Positions 52,012-61,522 are shown, numbered from the stretch's first letter. The stretch: DNA of 64,000 nucleotides from Parvicella tangerina (GCF_907165195.1 NZ_OU015584.1:930001-994000), one strand, 5' to 3'. The notes: a model not told the origin generated them from the sequence alone. Made by a program: numbers and translations.

Positions 52012-52019
52012 CAAAGATA
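52012..52019 (-). promoter_or_regulatory. Possible -7 element for the 51351-52007 lipoprotein gene
   Basis: TATCTTTG on the minus strand ends 5 bases before the ATG at 52007. If real, the message would be leaderless. No TTG at the right spacing is seen. Confidence 0.4.
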
Positions 52020-52020
52020 C

Positions 52021-52051
52021 AAAAAAGGGAGATGAAATATCACCTCCCTTT
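52021..52051 (-). terminator. Rho-independent terminator after the 1,831-residue surface protein gene
   Basis: On the minus strand AAAGGGAGGTG...CATCTCCCTTTTTT: an 8-bp perfect core stem with a T run, 20 bases past the stop. Confidence 0.82.
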
Positions 52052-52070
52052 CTAGCATATTGTAGTTGTT

Positions 52071-55000
52071 TTATCTTACCAATTCAAATGGACCTTGATA
52101 GTTATACTCAACACCATCAGCACCAACGGCATCGATAATATAGAAATAAGTGCCAGATGTCGCTTCAGCACCTGAAATCGTTCTACCGTCCCATCCAGCA
52201 CCAATTGCATCAAACTCATAGATGATTTGTCCCCATCTGTTAAAAATTGTTCCAGTCACCTCACTAATATTGGTTCCTTGCAAGGTAAACACATCGTTGT
52301 CACCATCGCCATTTGGAGAAAAGATATTAGGTATGATTAAAACTGATTCTCCAGCAGCAGTAACGACTAATGTATCGCTATCAGAGCAGCCATTAGCATC
52401 AGTTACAACGAGGACTACGTTGTAAGTGCCCATTTCTGTAAACGTATTAGATGGGTTTTGCTGTGTGCTTGTATTACTGTCATCAAAGTCCCAACTGTAC
52501 GAGAGGTTTACCCCTGTTGAATTATCCGTAAAGTCAACATTCAAAGGAATATTTCCAGAAGTTGGAGTGCCATTGAAAGAAGCTGTTGGACCAACTGCGT
52601 CAACAACAGATACTGAAGCAGTTGAATTACATCCATTATCGTTCGTAACCGTTAACGTGTAGTTTCCTGAAGTAGTAACTGATGTAGAGTTAGAAGAAGC
52701 TCCATCAGACCATAGGTAAGTCTCATTAATGCCTGTGGTACCAGAAGCATCTAGAACTACGGGGGTTCCCTGACAGTCTAAGCTATCAGGTGTAGCTATC
52801 ACAACCATTGGGCTAACTGTATCCATTGAAACAGAAACTTGATCAGTGTCTGTACAGCCATTATCGCTAGTTACGGTTAGATCATAATCTCCAGCTCCCG
52901 AAACTGTTGCGCTTCCATTAGACTGACTGTCTATTGTGCCAGTTGATGTTGTCCAGTTATAGGTAAGGTTTGTTCCACTTGAGTTTGTTCCGTCAAGGTT
53001 TACTACCAAACCAGAATTACATGTTATTACAGTGTCCAATCCAGCGTCTGCCGTTGGGCTGATTGTATCAGTAAGTACCGAAACGGTTGAAGTAGCTGTA
53101 CAGCTGTTAGATGTATTGGTAACCGTTAAAGTGTACGACCCTTCTTGGTCAACAGAAGGTGATGTTGTTGTGCCTCCTGTAATCGTGCCGCTCCCTGAAG
53201 TTGACCATGAGTAGTTAATATTAGCACCGCTGTCAGAACCAGAACCATCAAGTACAACATTCCATGGTAAATCGTTACAAGTTACCGTAATATCTGATCC
53301 TGCATCCGCTACGGGAGCATTCAGGTCAGGAACTACATCCACGTCATCAGTGTCAGTACAGCCGTTTGAACCAGTAACTGTAAGGGTATATGTTCCTGTT
53401 GCATCAACATCTGGGTTGGGACTTGTTCCATTCGTAATGGTACCAGGTCCGCTCCAATTGTAAGAAATTCCAGTTCCAGTTGATCCAGACCCATCAAGAG
53501 CTACCGTTGTCACGCCACAAGGGAAATCAATGTCAATGCCTCCATCCGCAACTGGACTTACTGTGTCCATAGTAACCGTGATGTCTGCAAAATCAGAACA
53601 GCCATTGCTCGTATTCAAAACAGTAAGGGTATAAGTGTCAGCAGTACTTGTGGAATCTGTATCAGCACTTCCAGCTCCTAGAATTGTCCCAGAACCACCA
53701 TCTGTCCAGGTGTAGGTGAAATTAGCTCCCTGATCTGAAGCAGAACCATCTAATGTTACTATCGGGTTGTTACAATCTACAACTAATGGTCCGTTAACCC
53801 CAACAGAAGGAGTTGTAATATCTTGAGAAACAATAACTGACGTACTATTAGTACAAGAGTTTGAGGTGTTGGTCACAATCAAGGTATAAGTGTCTGGAGA
53901 GGAAACACCTAGAGTTGAACTTGAACCAATGGTTGAACTTGTTCCATCTTGCCACTCATAGGATAAGCTGCTTCCCAATGAGGTTGAACCATCGAGAGTA
54001 ATCGATGTAGTTGCACAAGTCAATGTTGCGTTGCCAGTAATAATAGCAGTTGGCACGCTTGCATCAGCGGTAACTGTTACAGTTTGTGTGTCAGTACACC
54101 CATTCGCTTGTGTTAGGGTCAATGTATAATCACCAGCAGCAGTAGCAGTGCAAGAAGCTCCAGTTGTGCTTCCAGAAATAACACCTCCATTACTAGCAGA
54201 CCAACTGTAAGTTAATCCCGTTGTGCCTCCAGAAGAATTTGTGGAAGCCGAACCATCAACTGTCGTACTTGGTGTCACACAGTCAATTTGGGCTGGTGCA
54301 CCGATTGAAGCAGTTGGAGTTGAAAAGTCTTGCGTAACATCAGCATCATCCGTTGCCGAGCAACCATTAGTTGTATTCGTTACGGTTAATGTGTAAGTAC
54401 CTACTGCATCTACAGTAGCCGTGTTTGTGCTACTACCAGATACAATGTTACCACCTCCTGTTGTCCAGTTGTAGCTCATACCAGCAGATGATCCAGAACC
54501 ATCTAGTATTTCTTGACCAGCCGCAGAATTACAATCAATTATAGCATCAGCACCAGCATCCGCAGTAGGTGCGACTAAGTCTTCTGTTACCGTTGCATCG
54601 TCAGTAGTTGAACAACCATTAGAAGGGTCTGTCACAGTAATTGTGTAGGTTCCAGCCGCATCCACAGTAGCCGTGTTTGTTCCTCCACCCGAAACGATGT
54701 TACCACCACCAGTAGACCAGCTATAGTTCATACCAGCAGTAGAGGCTGAGCCATCTAGTATTTCCTGACCAGCCGCAGAATTACAATCAATTATAGCATC
54801 AGCACCAGCATCCGCAGTAGGCGCAACTAAGTCCTCTGTTACGGTAGCATCGTCAGTAGCTGAACAACCATTAGAAGGGTCTGTCACAGTAATTGTGTAG
54901 GTTCCAGCCGCATCCACAGTAGCTGTGTTTGTTCCTCCACCCGAAACGATATTACCACCACCAGTAGACCAGCTATAGTTCATTCCTGCAGTAGAGGCTG

Positions 55001-57566
55001 AGCCATCAAGTGTTTCTTGACCAGCCGCAGAATTACAATCAATAATGACATCAGCACCAGCATCCGCAGTAGGCGCGACTAAGTCTTCTGTCACCGTTGC
55101 ATCGTCAGTAGCTGAACAACCATTAGAAGGATCTGTCACAGTAATTGTGTAGGTTCCAGCCGCATCCACAGTAGCCGTGTTTGTTCCTCCACCCGAAACG
55201 ATATTACCACCACCAGTAGACCAGCTATAGTTCATTCCTGCAGTAGAGCCCGAACCATCAAGAGTTTCTTCTCCACCCACACTGTTACAGTCAATGACCA
55301 CATCAGCACCAGCATCCGCAGTTGGATCTGTATTATCTACCGTTACAGTAACAGCGTCTGTTGCACTACATGAAGGCATAGAAGCATAAGAAGTGGTTAC
55401 CGTATACGTAGTTGTTGAAGTTGGGTTAGCATTTGGGTTGGAAGCAGTTGATGAACTCAAACCAGTCGAGGGCGACCAAGAATAGTTCAGTCCAGCAGTG
55501 CTTGACGTTCCAATACCACTTCCTCCTAAGTTAGCTACACATGTAATCGTAAAAGGAGAACCGGCATCGGCAGCAGGCACAGCTAGGATTTCTATATCAA
55601 AGGTTTGTGCATCGGCACAACTTCCAGTACCTACAGTGTGTGTAACCGTATAGTTTCCAGGTGTACTTGCGTCCAGATCAATAGCACCAGTTGAGCTATT
55701 AATTGAAAGTCCAGCAGTAGATGAAAAAGTTCCTGTTGCAGAACCAGTCACGGTTGGGGTTGGGTCTGACGCACTAGCACAGTAAGTAGCCGATGCGTAG
55801 CTAAAAGAAGCGTCATGTGGAGAGTTCACCGTAACCGTTTGCACATCCGTTCCTGAACACCCAGCTGACGTAGACCAATTATATGTAATGTCACACGAAG
55901 CAGGGAAAGGACCGCTCACTGCTGAAGGGTCAAAAACTTCCGTTCCCCAATCCATCACATCAGAGAACGCAGTAGCACCAACTAACGTTGATGAGCCACA
56001 GGTAGAAGAAAAAGAAGATACACCACTTATTGTTCCAGACAAAGTTACGGTTGTGGTACCAGTCGACCCTACATTCCATGTACCAGAAGCTAGAAGAGCA
56101 TGTGTATGGCAATCTCTAACTTCATAAGGCATACTAGATCCCGTACTTGTGTTTGTTAATTCAATAGTGTGAGGATCATTCGGTGAAACCTGATAGAATG
56201 TATTTGTTGCAATCGTGTTTGCTGTTAACGTGTTTGTTCCCCAATAAGAAGCTCCATTTTCCAGAAGTGTTACCGTGTTTCCAGATTGAGCATTTACTGC
56301 ATCAATCACAATATAAACACACGGTGTCGTCAATGGATCATCTGCGCTTATAGCTACTGCTGCATCATCACAGTCCATGGTCGCTGGCAATCCACTGAAA
56401 GAAACTGGTGGATTGTAAGGTGTTACAGTGTAGGTTAACGTTGTTAGAGGCCCACACGCGCCAAGAACTTCAACCGTGTAGGTAGTGGTAGAACTTGGTG
56501 AAACTACTTGAGTGGCACCTGTTCCAATCAATGTTGCCCCATCATACCAGTTATAACCAGAAGGTGTTGAGCCTACTGTGTTTACCGATAATGTAGTGCT
56601 TTGGCCTGGACAAATGGTATCACCCGCAGTACTTTCTACGTCCAGAACGGCCACCCCGCCCAACGCAGTTACTTGATAATCGCAAACGTCACCAGCAAAA
56701 CCATCAATCATTAAGTAATAGGTTTGCCCAGTTGATAACCCAGTAAAACTGATAGGGTTGTTACCTGGATAGATCTGACCGAAGCAGTTCGAAGAGTTAT
56801 TGTTAGCGTACGTAAAGGAACTACAGTTCGTTGTTTCATAAAGCGCAAACTGTATACCATCTCCCACGTCACAATTTCCAACCAATACCTCTAAATCAAC
56901 ATTTGGTGAGGAGGCTTCAAACTGTAACCAGCTATTGTTTTCTACAGTACCACAGAATGGAGAAACGGACTGTGCCGAGTAGCAGGCTGAAGTTGTTCCA
57001 TAGTAGCCATCTAACGTACAAATAGGCGTAGCATTAGCACAAAGGTCAGAAGCTTCATTAAAGCCTTGCCCAGTAGTGTTACCAAATGTTACTGACCCCG
57101 TTGTGACATCAATATTACCTCCTGTACCTGCACCACTCACGCAAATCGACCAGGTTCCATTGGGATTTTGACCATTATTAATATTTTCATTCCAATTACA
57201 CCCTTCAGGTAGATATGTTCCTGCGAATGGAGCACTTCCGTTTTCTATACTGGTAGTAGCACTTGGAGAAAAGCAAGTATTGGAATAATCGTTTCCACTA
57301 GAACCATTTCCAGTACTCAGCGGAAAGTTAGTACCGTCTGGAGCAACGAGAGTAATATTTAGATTCGCATCAAAGTTGTGATTAATATCAATACAGGCTT
57401 GGGTCAAACCAAATGACCCACCAATACTGCCTGGTAGACCAGTAACTGTAATGTCAACACAGTCAGAACCACTATTGTTCACAACGAATCCAGATCCTGT
57501 GAATGTTTGAGCATGACTGATAAGTGAAACACTTATTAAGGAAATTAATAGTATAACTCTTTTCAT
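52071..57566 (-). CDS. Second giant PKD/Ig-repeat surface protein with T9SS type B sorting domain
   Basis: 1,831 residues. Signal peptide (cleavage after 'SLISHAQ'). An N-terminal proprotein-convertase P-like domain (about 25-160) is suggested by 'ITLVAPDGTNFPL' and 'NPNGTWSICVSGAG'. A PPC-like module follows (about 165-300, 'YYLMIDGFAGDVCDYQV'). Ig-like domains come next, including four 84-residue tandem repeats (748-1083) and a series of 'V.LDGS.S......Y.W......G.YTLTVT...GC' units. A PKD domain ('FNGTPTSGNIPLNVDFTDNS', 'YSWDFDDSN') and the type B sorting domain with 'NIFSPNGDGDNDVF' end the protein. The C-terminal ~90 residues are closely similar to those of the other giant protein. Likely surface-exposed; adhesion or gliding is inferred. 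Confidence 0.9.
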   Translation of the reverse strand: MKRVILLISLISVSLISHAQTFTGSGFVVNNSGSDCVDITVTGLPGSIGGSFGLTQACIDINHNFDANLNITLVAPDGTNFPLSTGNGSSGNDYSNTCFSPSATTSIENGSAPFAGTYLPEGCNWNENINNGQNPNGTWSICVSGAGTGGNIDVTTGSVTFGNTTGQGFNEASDLCANATPICTLDGYYGTTSACYSAQSVSPFCGTVENNSWLQFEASSPNVDLEVLVGNCDVGDGIQFALYETTNCSSFTYANNNSSNCFGQIYPGNNPISFTGLSTGQTYYLMIDGFAGDVCDYQVTALGGVAVLDVESTAGDTICPGQSTTLSVNTVGSTPSGYNWYDGATLIGTGATQVVSPSSTTTYTVEVLGACGPLTTLTYTVTPYNPPVSFSGLPATMDCDDAAVAISADDPLTTPCVYIVIDAVNAQSGNTVTLLENGASYWGTNTLTANTIATNTFYQVSPNDPHTIELTNTSTGSSMPYEVRDCHTHALLASGTWNVGSTGTTTVTLSGTISGVSSFSSTCGSSTLVGATAFSDVMDWGTEVFDPSAVSGPFPASCDITYNWSTSAGCSGTDVQTVTVNSPHDASFSYASATYCASASDPTPTVTGSATGTFSSTAGLSINSSTGAIDLDASTPGNYTVTHTVGTGSCADAQTFDIEILAVPAADAGSPFTITCVANLGGSGIGTSSTAGLNYSWSPSTGLSSSTASNPNANPTSTTTYTVTTSYASMPSCSATDAVTVTVDNTDPTADAGADVVIDCNSVGGEETLDGSGSTAGMNYSWSTGGGNIVSGGGTNTATVDAAGTYTITVTDPSNGCSATDDATVTEDLVAPTADAGADVIIDCNSAAGQETLDGSASTAGMNYSWSTGGGNIVSGGGTNTATVDAAGTYTITVTDPSNGCSATDDATVTEDLVAPTADAGADAIIDCNSAAGQEILDGSASTAGMNYSWSTGGGNIVSGGGTNTATVDAAGTYTITVTDPSNGCSTTDDATVTEDLVAPTADAGADAIIDCNSAAGQEILDGSGSSAGMSYNWTTGGGNIVSGSSTNTATVDAVGTYTLTVTNTTNGCSATDDADVTQDFSTPTASIGAPAQIDCVTPSTTVDGSASTNSSGGTTGLTYSWSASNGGVISGSTTGASCTATAAGDYTLTLTQANGCTDTQTVTVTADASVPTAIITGNATLTCATTSITLDGSTSLGSSLSYEWQDGTSSTIGSSSTLGVSSPDTYTLIVTNTSNSCTNSTSVIVSQDITTPSVGVNGPLVVDCNNPIVTLDGSASDQGANFTYTWTDGGSGTILGAGSADTDSTSTADTYTLTVLNTSNGCSDFADITVTMDTVSPVADGGIDIDFPCGVTTVALDGSGSTGTGISYNWSGPGTITNGTSPNPDVDATGTYTLTVTGSNGCTDTDDVDVVPDLNAPVADAGSDITVTCNDLPWNVVLDGSGSDSGANINYSWSTSGSGTITGGTTTSPSVDQEGSYTLTVTNTSNSCTATSTVSVLTDTISPTADAGLDTVITCNSGLVVNLDGTNSSGTNLTYNWTTSTGTIDSQSNGSATVSGAGDYDLTVTSDNGCTDTDQVSVSMDTVSPMVVIATPDSLDCQGTPVVLDASGTTGINETYLWSDGASSNSTSVTTSGNYTLTVTNDNGCNSTASVSVVDAVGPTASFNGTPTSGNIPLNVDFTDNSTGVNLSYSWDFDDSNTSTQQNPSNTFTEMGTYNVVLVVTDANGCSDSDTLVVTAAGESVLIIPNIFSPNGDGDNDVFTLQGTNISEVTGTIFNRWGQIIYEFDAIGAGWDGRTISGAEATSGTYFYIIDAVGADGVEYNYQGPFELVR
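54318..55325 (-). repeat. Four tandem 252-bp repeats in the second giant surface gene
   Basis: 1,008 bases, 4 x 252. Each unit encodes 84 residues with 'DCNS..G.E.LDGS.S.AGM.Y.W', 'NIVSG' and 'DA.GTYT.TVT'. They are clearly related to the 255-bp repeats of the neighbouring giant gene. Confidence 0.92.
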
Positions 57567-57604
57567 AATACGTTAGTTAGTTGTTTTGGGGAAAGTAAGA
57601 GGGG

Positions 57605-58153
57605 TTATTTCAATTTTTGTTTGATCTTGTCCAGGGAGATCTCTTGTTCATTAACAAAGGCCTGATCTACTCTAAATACGTTTAGCAGGTAAACTTTGTT
57701 TTCCTTAAAGAGTTCTAAGGTTGTGCTAAAATCAATGTAAACCATTGATCCAACTATGTTATGATTTTCAACTTGATAGGCATTAAGTAATTCAGCACGC
57801 TCGTAAATTTCTTGAGGAGATAATTCGCTGCTATTCAGCCCTAAATGTATATGCACTTTTTTGTCATCTTTTTTAAAGTAATTCGTAGAGTCCAAATAGA
57901 GTGTGCAGCTAAAACCTGTCCATAACTTTTCATTTCCTTTTTTAGCAAAAAGAGGATTGTTAGGTTTGATGTCATGCGTGTACTTATAAGTATGCGTATT
58001 AGGTTTTTCCTTGTCACCCGAAACCTTCACTTCATTTGATGATGAAGGTCTTGAATTTGATTGCGCAAAGAAGGATGAAGACATCATAATAGCAACAAGA
58101 ACCGTAAGCATTGTTGATGCTTTGAAGGGGTAAGCGGTATTTCGTGTTTTCAT
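57605..58153 (-). CDS. Small secreted protein upstream of the second giant surface gene
   Basis: 182 residues. N-terminal signal (hydrophobic 'MLTVLVAIMMSSSFFAQ' after a basic lead); ATG at residue 15 is an alternative start. The mature part begins with a Ser/Lys-rich linker and then a compact alpha/beta domain ('HIHLGLNSSELSPQEIYERAELL', 'VGSMVYIDF', 'VYLLNVFRVDQAF'). I do not recognise a family, and it shows no convincing similarity to the small protein before the other giant gene. It lies 38 bases upstream of the 1,831-residue protein. Confidence 0.68.
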   Translation of the reverse strand: MKTRNTAYPFKASTMLTVLVAIMMSSSFFAQSNSRPSSSNEVKVSGDKEKPNTHTYKYTHDIKPNNPLFAKKGNEKLWTGFSCTLYLDSTNYFKKDDKKVHIHLGLNSSELSPQEIYERAELLNAYQVENHNIVGSMVYIDFSTTLELFKENKVYLLNVFRVDQAFVNEQEISLDKIKQKLK

Positions 58154-58196
58154 AAGTTGTACAGTAGTTAGTTTTATAGTTCAGTTTTCAATCTTA

Positions 58197-58204
58197 CAAA
58201 AGTA
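58197..58204 (-). promoter_or_regulatory. Possible -7 element for the small protein/giant surface protein pair
   Basis: TACTTTTG on the minus strand, 43 bases before the ATG at 58153. No ideal TTG partner. Confidence 0.4.
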
Positions 58205-58276
58205 TAAAAAATAATAACATCTTTACTTTTTTATTTAATATAACCTCTTTTTAGAAGACGTTGTTATTATCCTCTG

Positions 58277-58308
58277 ACGTCAAATTACTTAAGATGGTTG
58301 CTTGACGT
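58277..58308. promoter_or_regulatory. Possible operator: 7-bp inverted repeat in the divergent intergenic region
   Basis: ACGTCAA (58277-58283) and TTGACGT (58302-58308) are separated by 18 bases, between the surface-protein unit and the sulfotransferase unit. The first arm is part of TGACGTCA. No regulator gene is nearby; the role is speculative. Confidence 0.25.
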
Positions 58309-58357
58309 TTCACATGCGGGAAGGTTCATTTTATTATGCGATAAAATTTGAAAGCCA

Positions 58358-58365
58358 TATATTTG
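58358..58365 (+). promoter_or_regulatory. Possible -7 element for the sulfotransferase genes
   Basis: TATATTTG matches TAnnTTTG. Transcription would start near 58371, leaving just enough leader for the GAAGGAG ribosome-binding site at 58376-58382. Confidence 0.45.
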
Positions 58366-58384
58366 AAACTATATTGAAGGAGCA

Positions 58385-59422
58385 TTGAGAGATGTAAAGG
58401 AAATATCGTATGATTTTATACTATGTAAAGAAAGAACTGGAAGTTCATTTTTGACGGTTCAACTGAATAAATATGCTAATGTTCTGGCTGTAGCGGAAGA
58501 GACTTTTTCACTTTATCTTGCACCAAAGTACCAACTTGAGAAGACCTGGGAGATTTCTAGCAAGAGGAGGTTATACAATGATTTTTACACGATGAGAAAG
58601 AAAAATCTGAACCTTTTTTATTCTGAAAGGTCTGTAGGTCTTGATAATGTCTTGAATGAAAAAAGAAAGGACTTGACTTATCAAGATATGGTGAAGTTAA
58701 TCTTGCTCCAATTTTTTCCGGAGAAGAATAAAGAGGATATTTCGCACATCGTTGACAAACAAATTGATTACATGTTTCATATCGAAGATGTGATGAATGT
58801 TTTTCCGAAAGCAAAGTTCGTTGTTCTAACCCGCGACCCTAGGTCAAATGTTGAAGCTTGTATTCGTAGAAATTTGGGTAGAAAAGATGTTTACTATCAG
58901 GCTGAGCTCTGGAATACTTATTATCGTAAGGTCTTGCCGTTTTTGCAAGATGAACGTTTTATTTTTGTGAAGTACGAAGATCTTATTCTGAATACAAAAA
59001 AAGTTGTTCTATCGGTTTTGGATCATTTTGGGGTTAAGACGGATGCGAAAATTGATGACGATGTTTTTGAGAAAACCATAGGAAAGCGACAACAAAATGT
59101 GGAAGACGAGTTTAATAAGTCGTTTTCAGATTTTCATGCTGGATTATCACAAGAAGCTAATATCGATAAGCTGACCGAGTACAAAAACAGGCTCGCTACT
59201 CAAGAAATAAGAATCATTGAGTCCATCACTTCTGAATTTGCTTCTCAATTAGGTTATGAATTTGAAAAGGAGAAGTTGAGTAAAGAGGAGACACTCAAAT
59301 GGCAAAAGGCGAGCAAAGCTGTTTTTCGAGATAAAGATCGTTTGCTGAATTTCTATTTTAATTTACCCGTTTGGTTAAAGCTATTCATCAAGAAAATAAG
59401 AAAAAGCAGAGTGGATGTCTGA
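58385..59422 (+). CDS. Sulfotransferase-fold protein 1 (TTG start)
   Basis: 345 residues from TTG 58385, preceded by a strong GAAGGAG; a stop codon shortly upstream (58364-58366) rules out an in-frame ATG. The PAPS-binding loop is divergent: 'FILCKERTGSSFL' (about 11-23) stands where 'GxxRSGTTLL' is usual, but the spacing and the Ser are kept. The 3'-phosphate site 'KFVVLTRDPRSNVEACIRRN' (about 144-163; Arg150, Ser154) is well conserved. 'FIFVKYEDLILNTK' matches the later 'YE.L' strand. The C-terminus is a short hydrophobic-basic tail ('NLPVWLKLFIKKIRK'). It overlaps the next gene by 8 bases. Confidence 0.8.
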   Translation: MRDVKEISYDFILCKERTGSSFLTVQLNKYANVLAVAEETFSLYLAPKYQLEKTWEISSKRRLYNDFYTMRKKNLNLFYSERSVGLDNVLNEKRKDLTYQDMVKLILLQFFPEKNKEDISHIVDKQIDYMFHIEDVMNVFPKAKFVVLTRDPRSNVEACIRRNLGRKDVYYQAELWNTYYRKVLPFLQDERFIFVKYEDLILNTKKVVLSVLDHFGVKTDAKIDDDVFEKTIGKRQQNVEDEFNKSFSDFHAGLSQEANIDKLTEYKNRLATQEIRIIESITSEFASQLGYEFEKEKLSKEETLKWQKASKAVFRDKDRLLNFYFNLPVWLKLFIKKIRKSRVDV

Positions 59423-60377
59423 TCAAGAATTATCATACGATTTTATCATCGGTATCCCCAGAAGTGGAACAACTTTGCTAGGACTTAGGTTGAATCGTGT
59501 TCCTGGAGTTTTTTCAGCAATTGAAAACCGATTAATAGTAAACCTTCTCAAGGATTTTGAAAAGGGTAGAAGGGCTTTTGATAAGACAGCAGCTTACGTC
59601 AATAAAATAATGAGCGAGCAAAATAACTTCCCATTTACCATTGATCCCAAGATTAGGAATGTCTTGAAAGATTCTACCAACAAATCGCTAAAAGAACTTG
59701 CCATCGATTTAATGAGTTGTATTGAGTTTGATCACCGTGAGAATAAACCGTCATATCGCCATTTTATTGAAAAGAATCCAGGGTACTCATTGTTGTGGGC
59801 TAAATTGGTTAAGTATTTTCCTGAAGCAAAGTTTATTTGGATGACGCGAGATCCAAGGGCATTTGTAAACTCCAGACTAGAGAAGGTGAATCCTAAAAAC
59901 AGAGTGAATAACCCGTATTTTCTAGCTTATCTTTGGAATGAGTATCATCAGGAGTTTAACCGGTTGAAAAAAGAACATCAACATATTTTTGTCAATTATG
60001 AAAAGTTGGTCACAAACCCAGAAGATGAACTAATGCGTATTTTAACGTTTTTGAATTGGAATGTCTCTTATGATGTTAAACAGCTTCTTGAGAAAGATAA
60101 CTATTCAGATAATCTGGACTTAGTTGACCAAAGAAAGACGATTAAGTTTCGAGATCTTGACCAACAGATTAACGCTTCGCGTTTGAACTCATGGAAGGAA
60201 AGCTTACCCGATAGCTTATCAGCTGACATTGCTTATTTGTGCGTGAAGACAGCTTCAAGTGTAGGGTATCATCTGCCCAATAAATTGAGTTTATCAAGAA
60301 AAATTTGGTTAAGGTTAATAACGCTTCATTGGTATATTGGGGCTAAATTATTTGTTTTAATAAGTAAGGAAAGGTAG
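59415..60377 (+). CDS. Sulfotransferase-family protein 2
   Basis: 320 residues. It has the canonical PAPS loop 'IIGIPRSGTTLLGLRLN' (11-27) and 3'-phosphate site 'KFIWMTRDPRAFVNSRLEK' (about 139-157), plus 'IFVNYEKLVTNPEDEL', the Sulfotransfer_3 pattern. It should transfer sulfate from PAPS to a hydroxyl or amine. The substrate is unknown. It ends in a hydrophobic-basic tail ('IWLRLITLHWYIGAKLFVLI'). Its start lies within the end of gene 1, so the two are translationally coupled. Confidence 0.88.
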   Translation: MSDQELSYDFIIGIPRSGTTLLGLRLNRVPGVFSAIENRLIVNLLKDFEKGRRAFDKTAAYVNKIMSEQNNFPFTIDPKIRNVLKDSTNKSLKELAIDLMSCIEFDHRENKPSYRHFIEKNPGYSLLWAKLVKYFPEAKFIWMTRDPRAFVNSRLEKVNPKNRVNNPYFLAYLWNEYHQEFNRLKKEHQHIFVNYEKLVTNPEDELMRILTFLNWNVSYDVKQLLEKDNYSDNLDLVDQRKTIKFRDLDQQINASRLNSWKESLPDSLSADIAYLCVKTASSVGYHLPNKLSLSRKIWLRLITLHWYIGAKLFVLISKER

Positions 60378-60422
60378 CTTGTAGAGGGAATTTGTTGTTA
60401 AATGATCTTATGTTTTATTTCT

Positions 60423-60430
60423 TAGATTTG
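60423..60430 (+). promoter_or_regulatory. Possible -7 element for sulfotransferase 3
   Basis: TAGATTTG in the 101-base gap before 60479. No properly spaced TTG is seen, so read-through from the upstream pair is equally possible. Confidence 0.3.
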
Positions 60431-60478
60431 TTTCCCGTCAGATAGTTTTATCAAAAAGAAACTTGAAACCGTAGATTA

Positions 60479-61522
60479 ATGAATCGAGCATCTCAATCAT
60501 CCGAAAAAGAGAACCCTCAACTTGTCTTTGTTGTAGGGGCTGGTAGGTCGGGGACAACTCTTTTGATGAATATGCTGAACCAACATAGAAAAATCATTGC
60601 TCCGCCTGAACATGATTTTTTAATTACTGGTATTTATAAATTTGGTAAACGAAAGCAAATGTCTAGAAGTGACATTGCTAAGTTCGTTCGAAACATGTGG
60701 AATCGAAAGACGGAGTTTAAACCTATTTGGGGACTAGATGAACATGCTTTGATCGAATCACTCTTAACTGAGACAATTGATTTTAACGGGCTGTACCTCC
60801 AAACTATGTTAGCCTATCAGGAGGATAAGAAGCCTCAAGTAATTGTCGATAAAAATCCATTCTATACGGCTAATCTGGACTTGTTAAAAGCTCAATTCCC
60901 AGAAGCGAAGTTTGTTGGGATGGTAAGAGATGTACGAGACCGTTTAGTATCCATTAAAAGGAATGAAAGCAAGATTTTTAGAAACAATATTTTGCGCTCG
61001 GCCAAATGGAGTGAATTCAACAACGAAATCCTAAGGCTAAAGGAACAAGAGCCTTCCAAAGTTTTTTTGCTGAAGTATGAAAATCTCGTAACCAATCCTA
61101 AAGAGACGTTGGAGTCTTTATGTCGTTTTCTCGATTTAGATTATGAGGAGAGCATGATGACTTATCATCGAAACCCAAGAATGAAAGTGGAAGGTGAGAG
61201 CGCCTTGATAGACGGAATGAATAAGATGCATGAAAAGAGTAACAATCGTATTGACCCAAGTAAGATCGGTGAGTGGAGAGATCAATTGACCTTGACAGAG
61301 CAGAAGGATCTAACTTATTTTTGCGGAGATGTAGCTAAAAATCTTGGTTATACTGATTTTGTGTCGCTGTCTGAAGCAGATGAACGTTCGATTTTACGAA
61401 AGTATAGGTTTTCAATTCTGAAGGGTAAGACCTTGTGGAAATTAAAAAAGATGTCTTATCGTCTTCCATTGTGGATGCAGAGATTACTTTCTAAGTGGTA
61501 CAGAAAACTCTTAAACAAATAG
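60479..61522 (+). CDS. Sulfotransferase-family protein 3
   Basis: 347 residues. PAPS loop 'VFVVGAGRSGTTLLMNML' (about 16-33) and 3'-phosphate site 'KFVGMVRDVRDRLVSIKRN' (about 144-162). In the latter the usual 'RDPR' is 'RDVR', but the Arg and the Ser after it remain. 'VFLLKYENLVTNPKETL' follows. The tail is amphipathic and basic ('LPLWMQRLLSKWYRKLL'), very like the tail of gene 1. Its 3' end overlaps the convergent hydroxylase gene by 12 bases. Confidence 0.87.
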   Translation: MNRASQSSEKENPQLVFVVGAGRSGTTLLMNMLNQHRKIIAPPEHDFLITGIYKFGKRKQMSRSDIAKFVRNMWNRKTEFKPIWGLDEHALIESLLTETIDFNGLYLQTMLAYQEDKKPQVIVDKNPFYTANLDLLKAQFPEAKFVGMVRDVRDRLVSIKRNESKIFRNNILRSAKWSEFNNEILRLKEQEPSKVFLLKYENLVTNPKETLESLCRFLDLDYEESMMTYHRNPRMKVEGESALIDGMNKMHEKSNNRIDPSKIGEWRDQLTLTEQKDLTYFCGDVAKNLGYTDFVSLSEADERSILRKYRFSILKGKTLWKLKKMSYRLPLWMQRLLSKWYRKLLNK

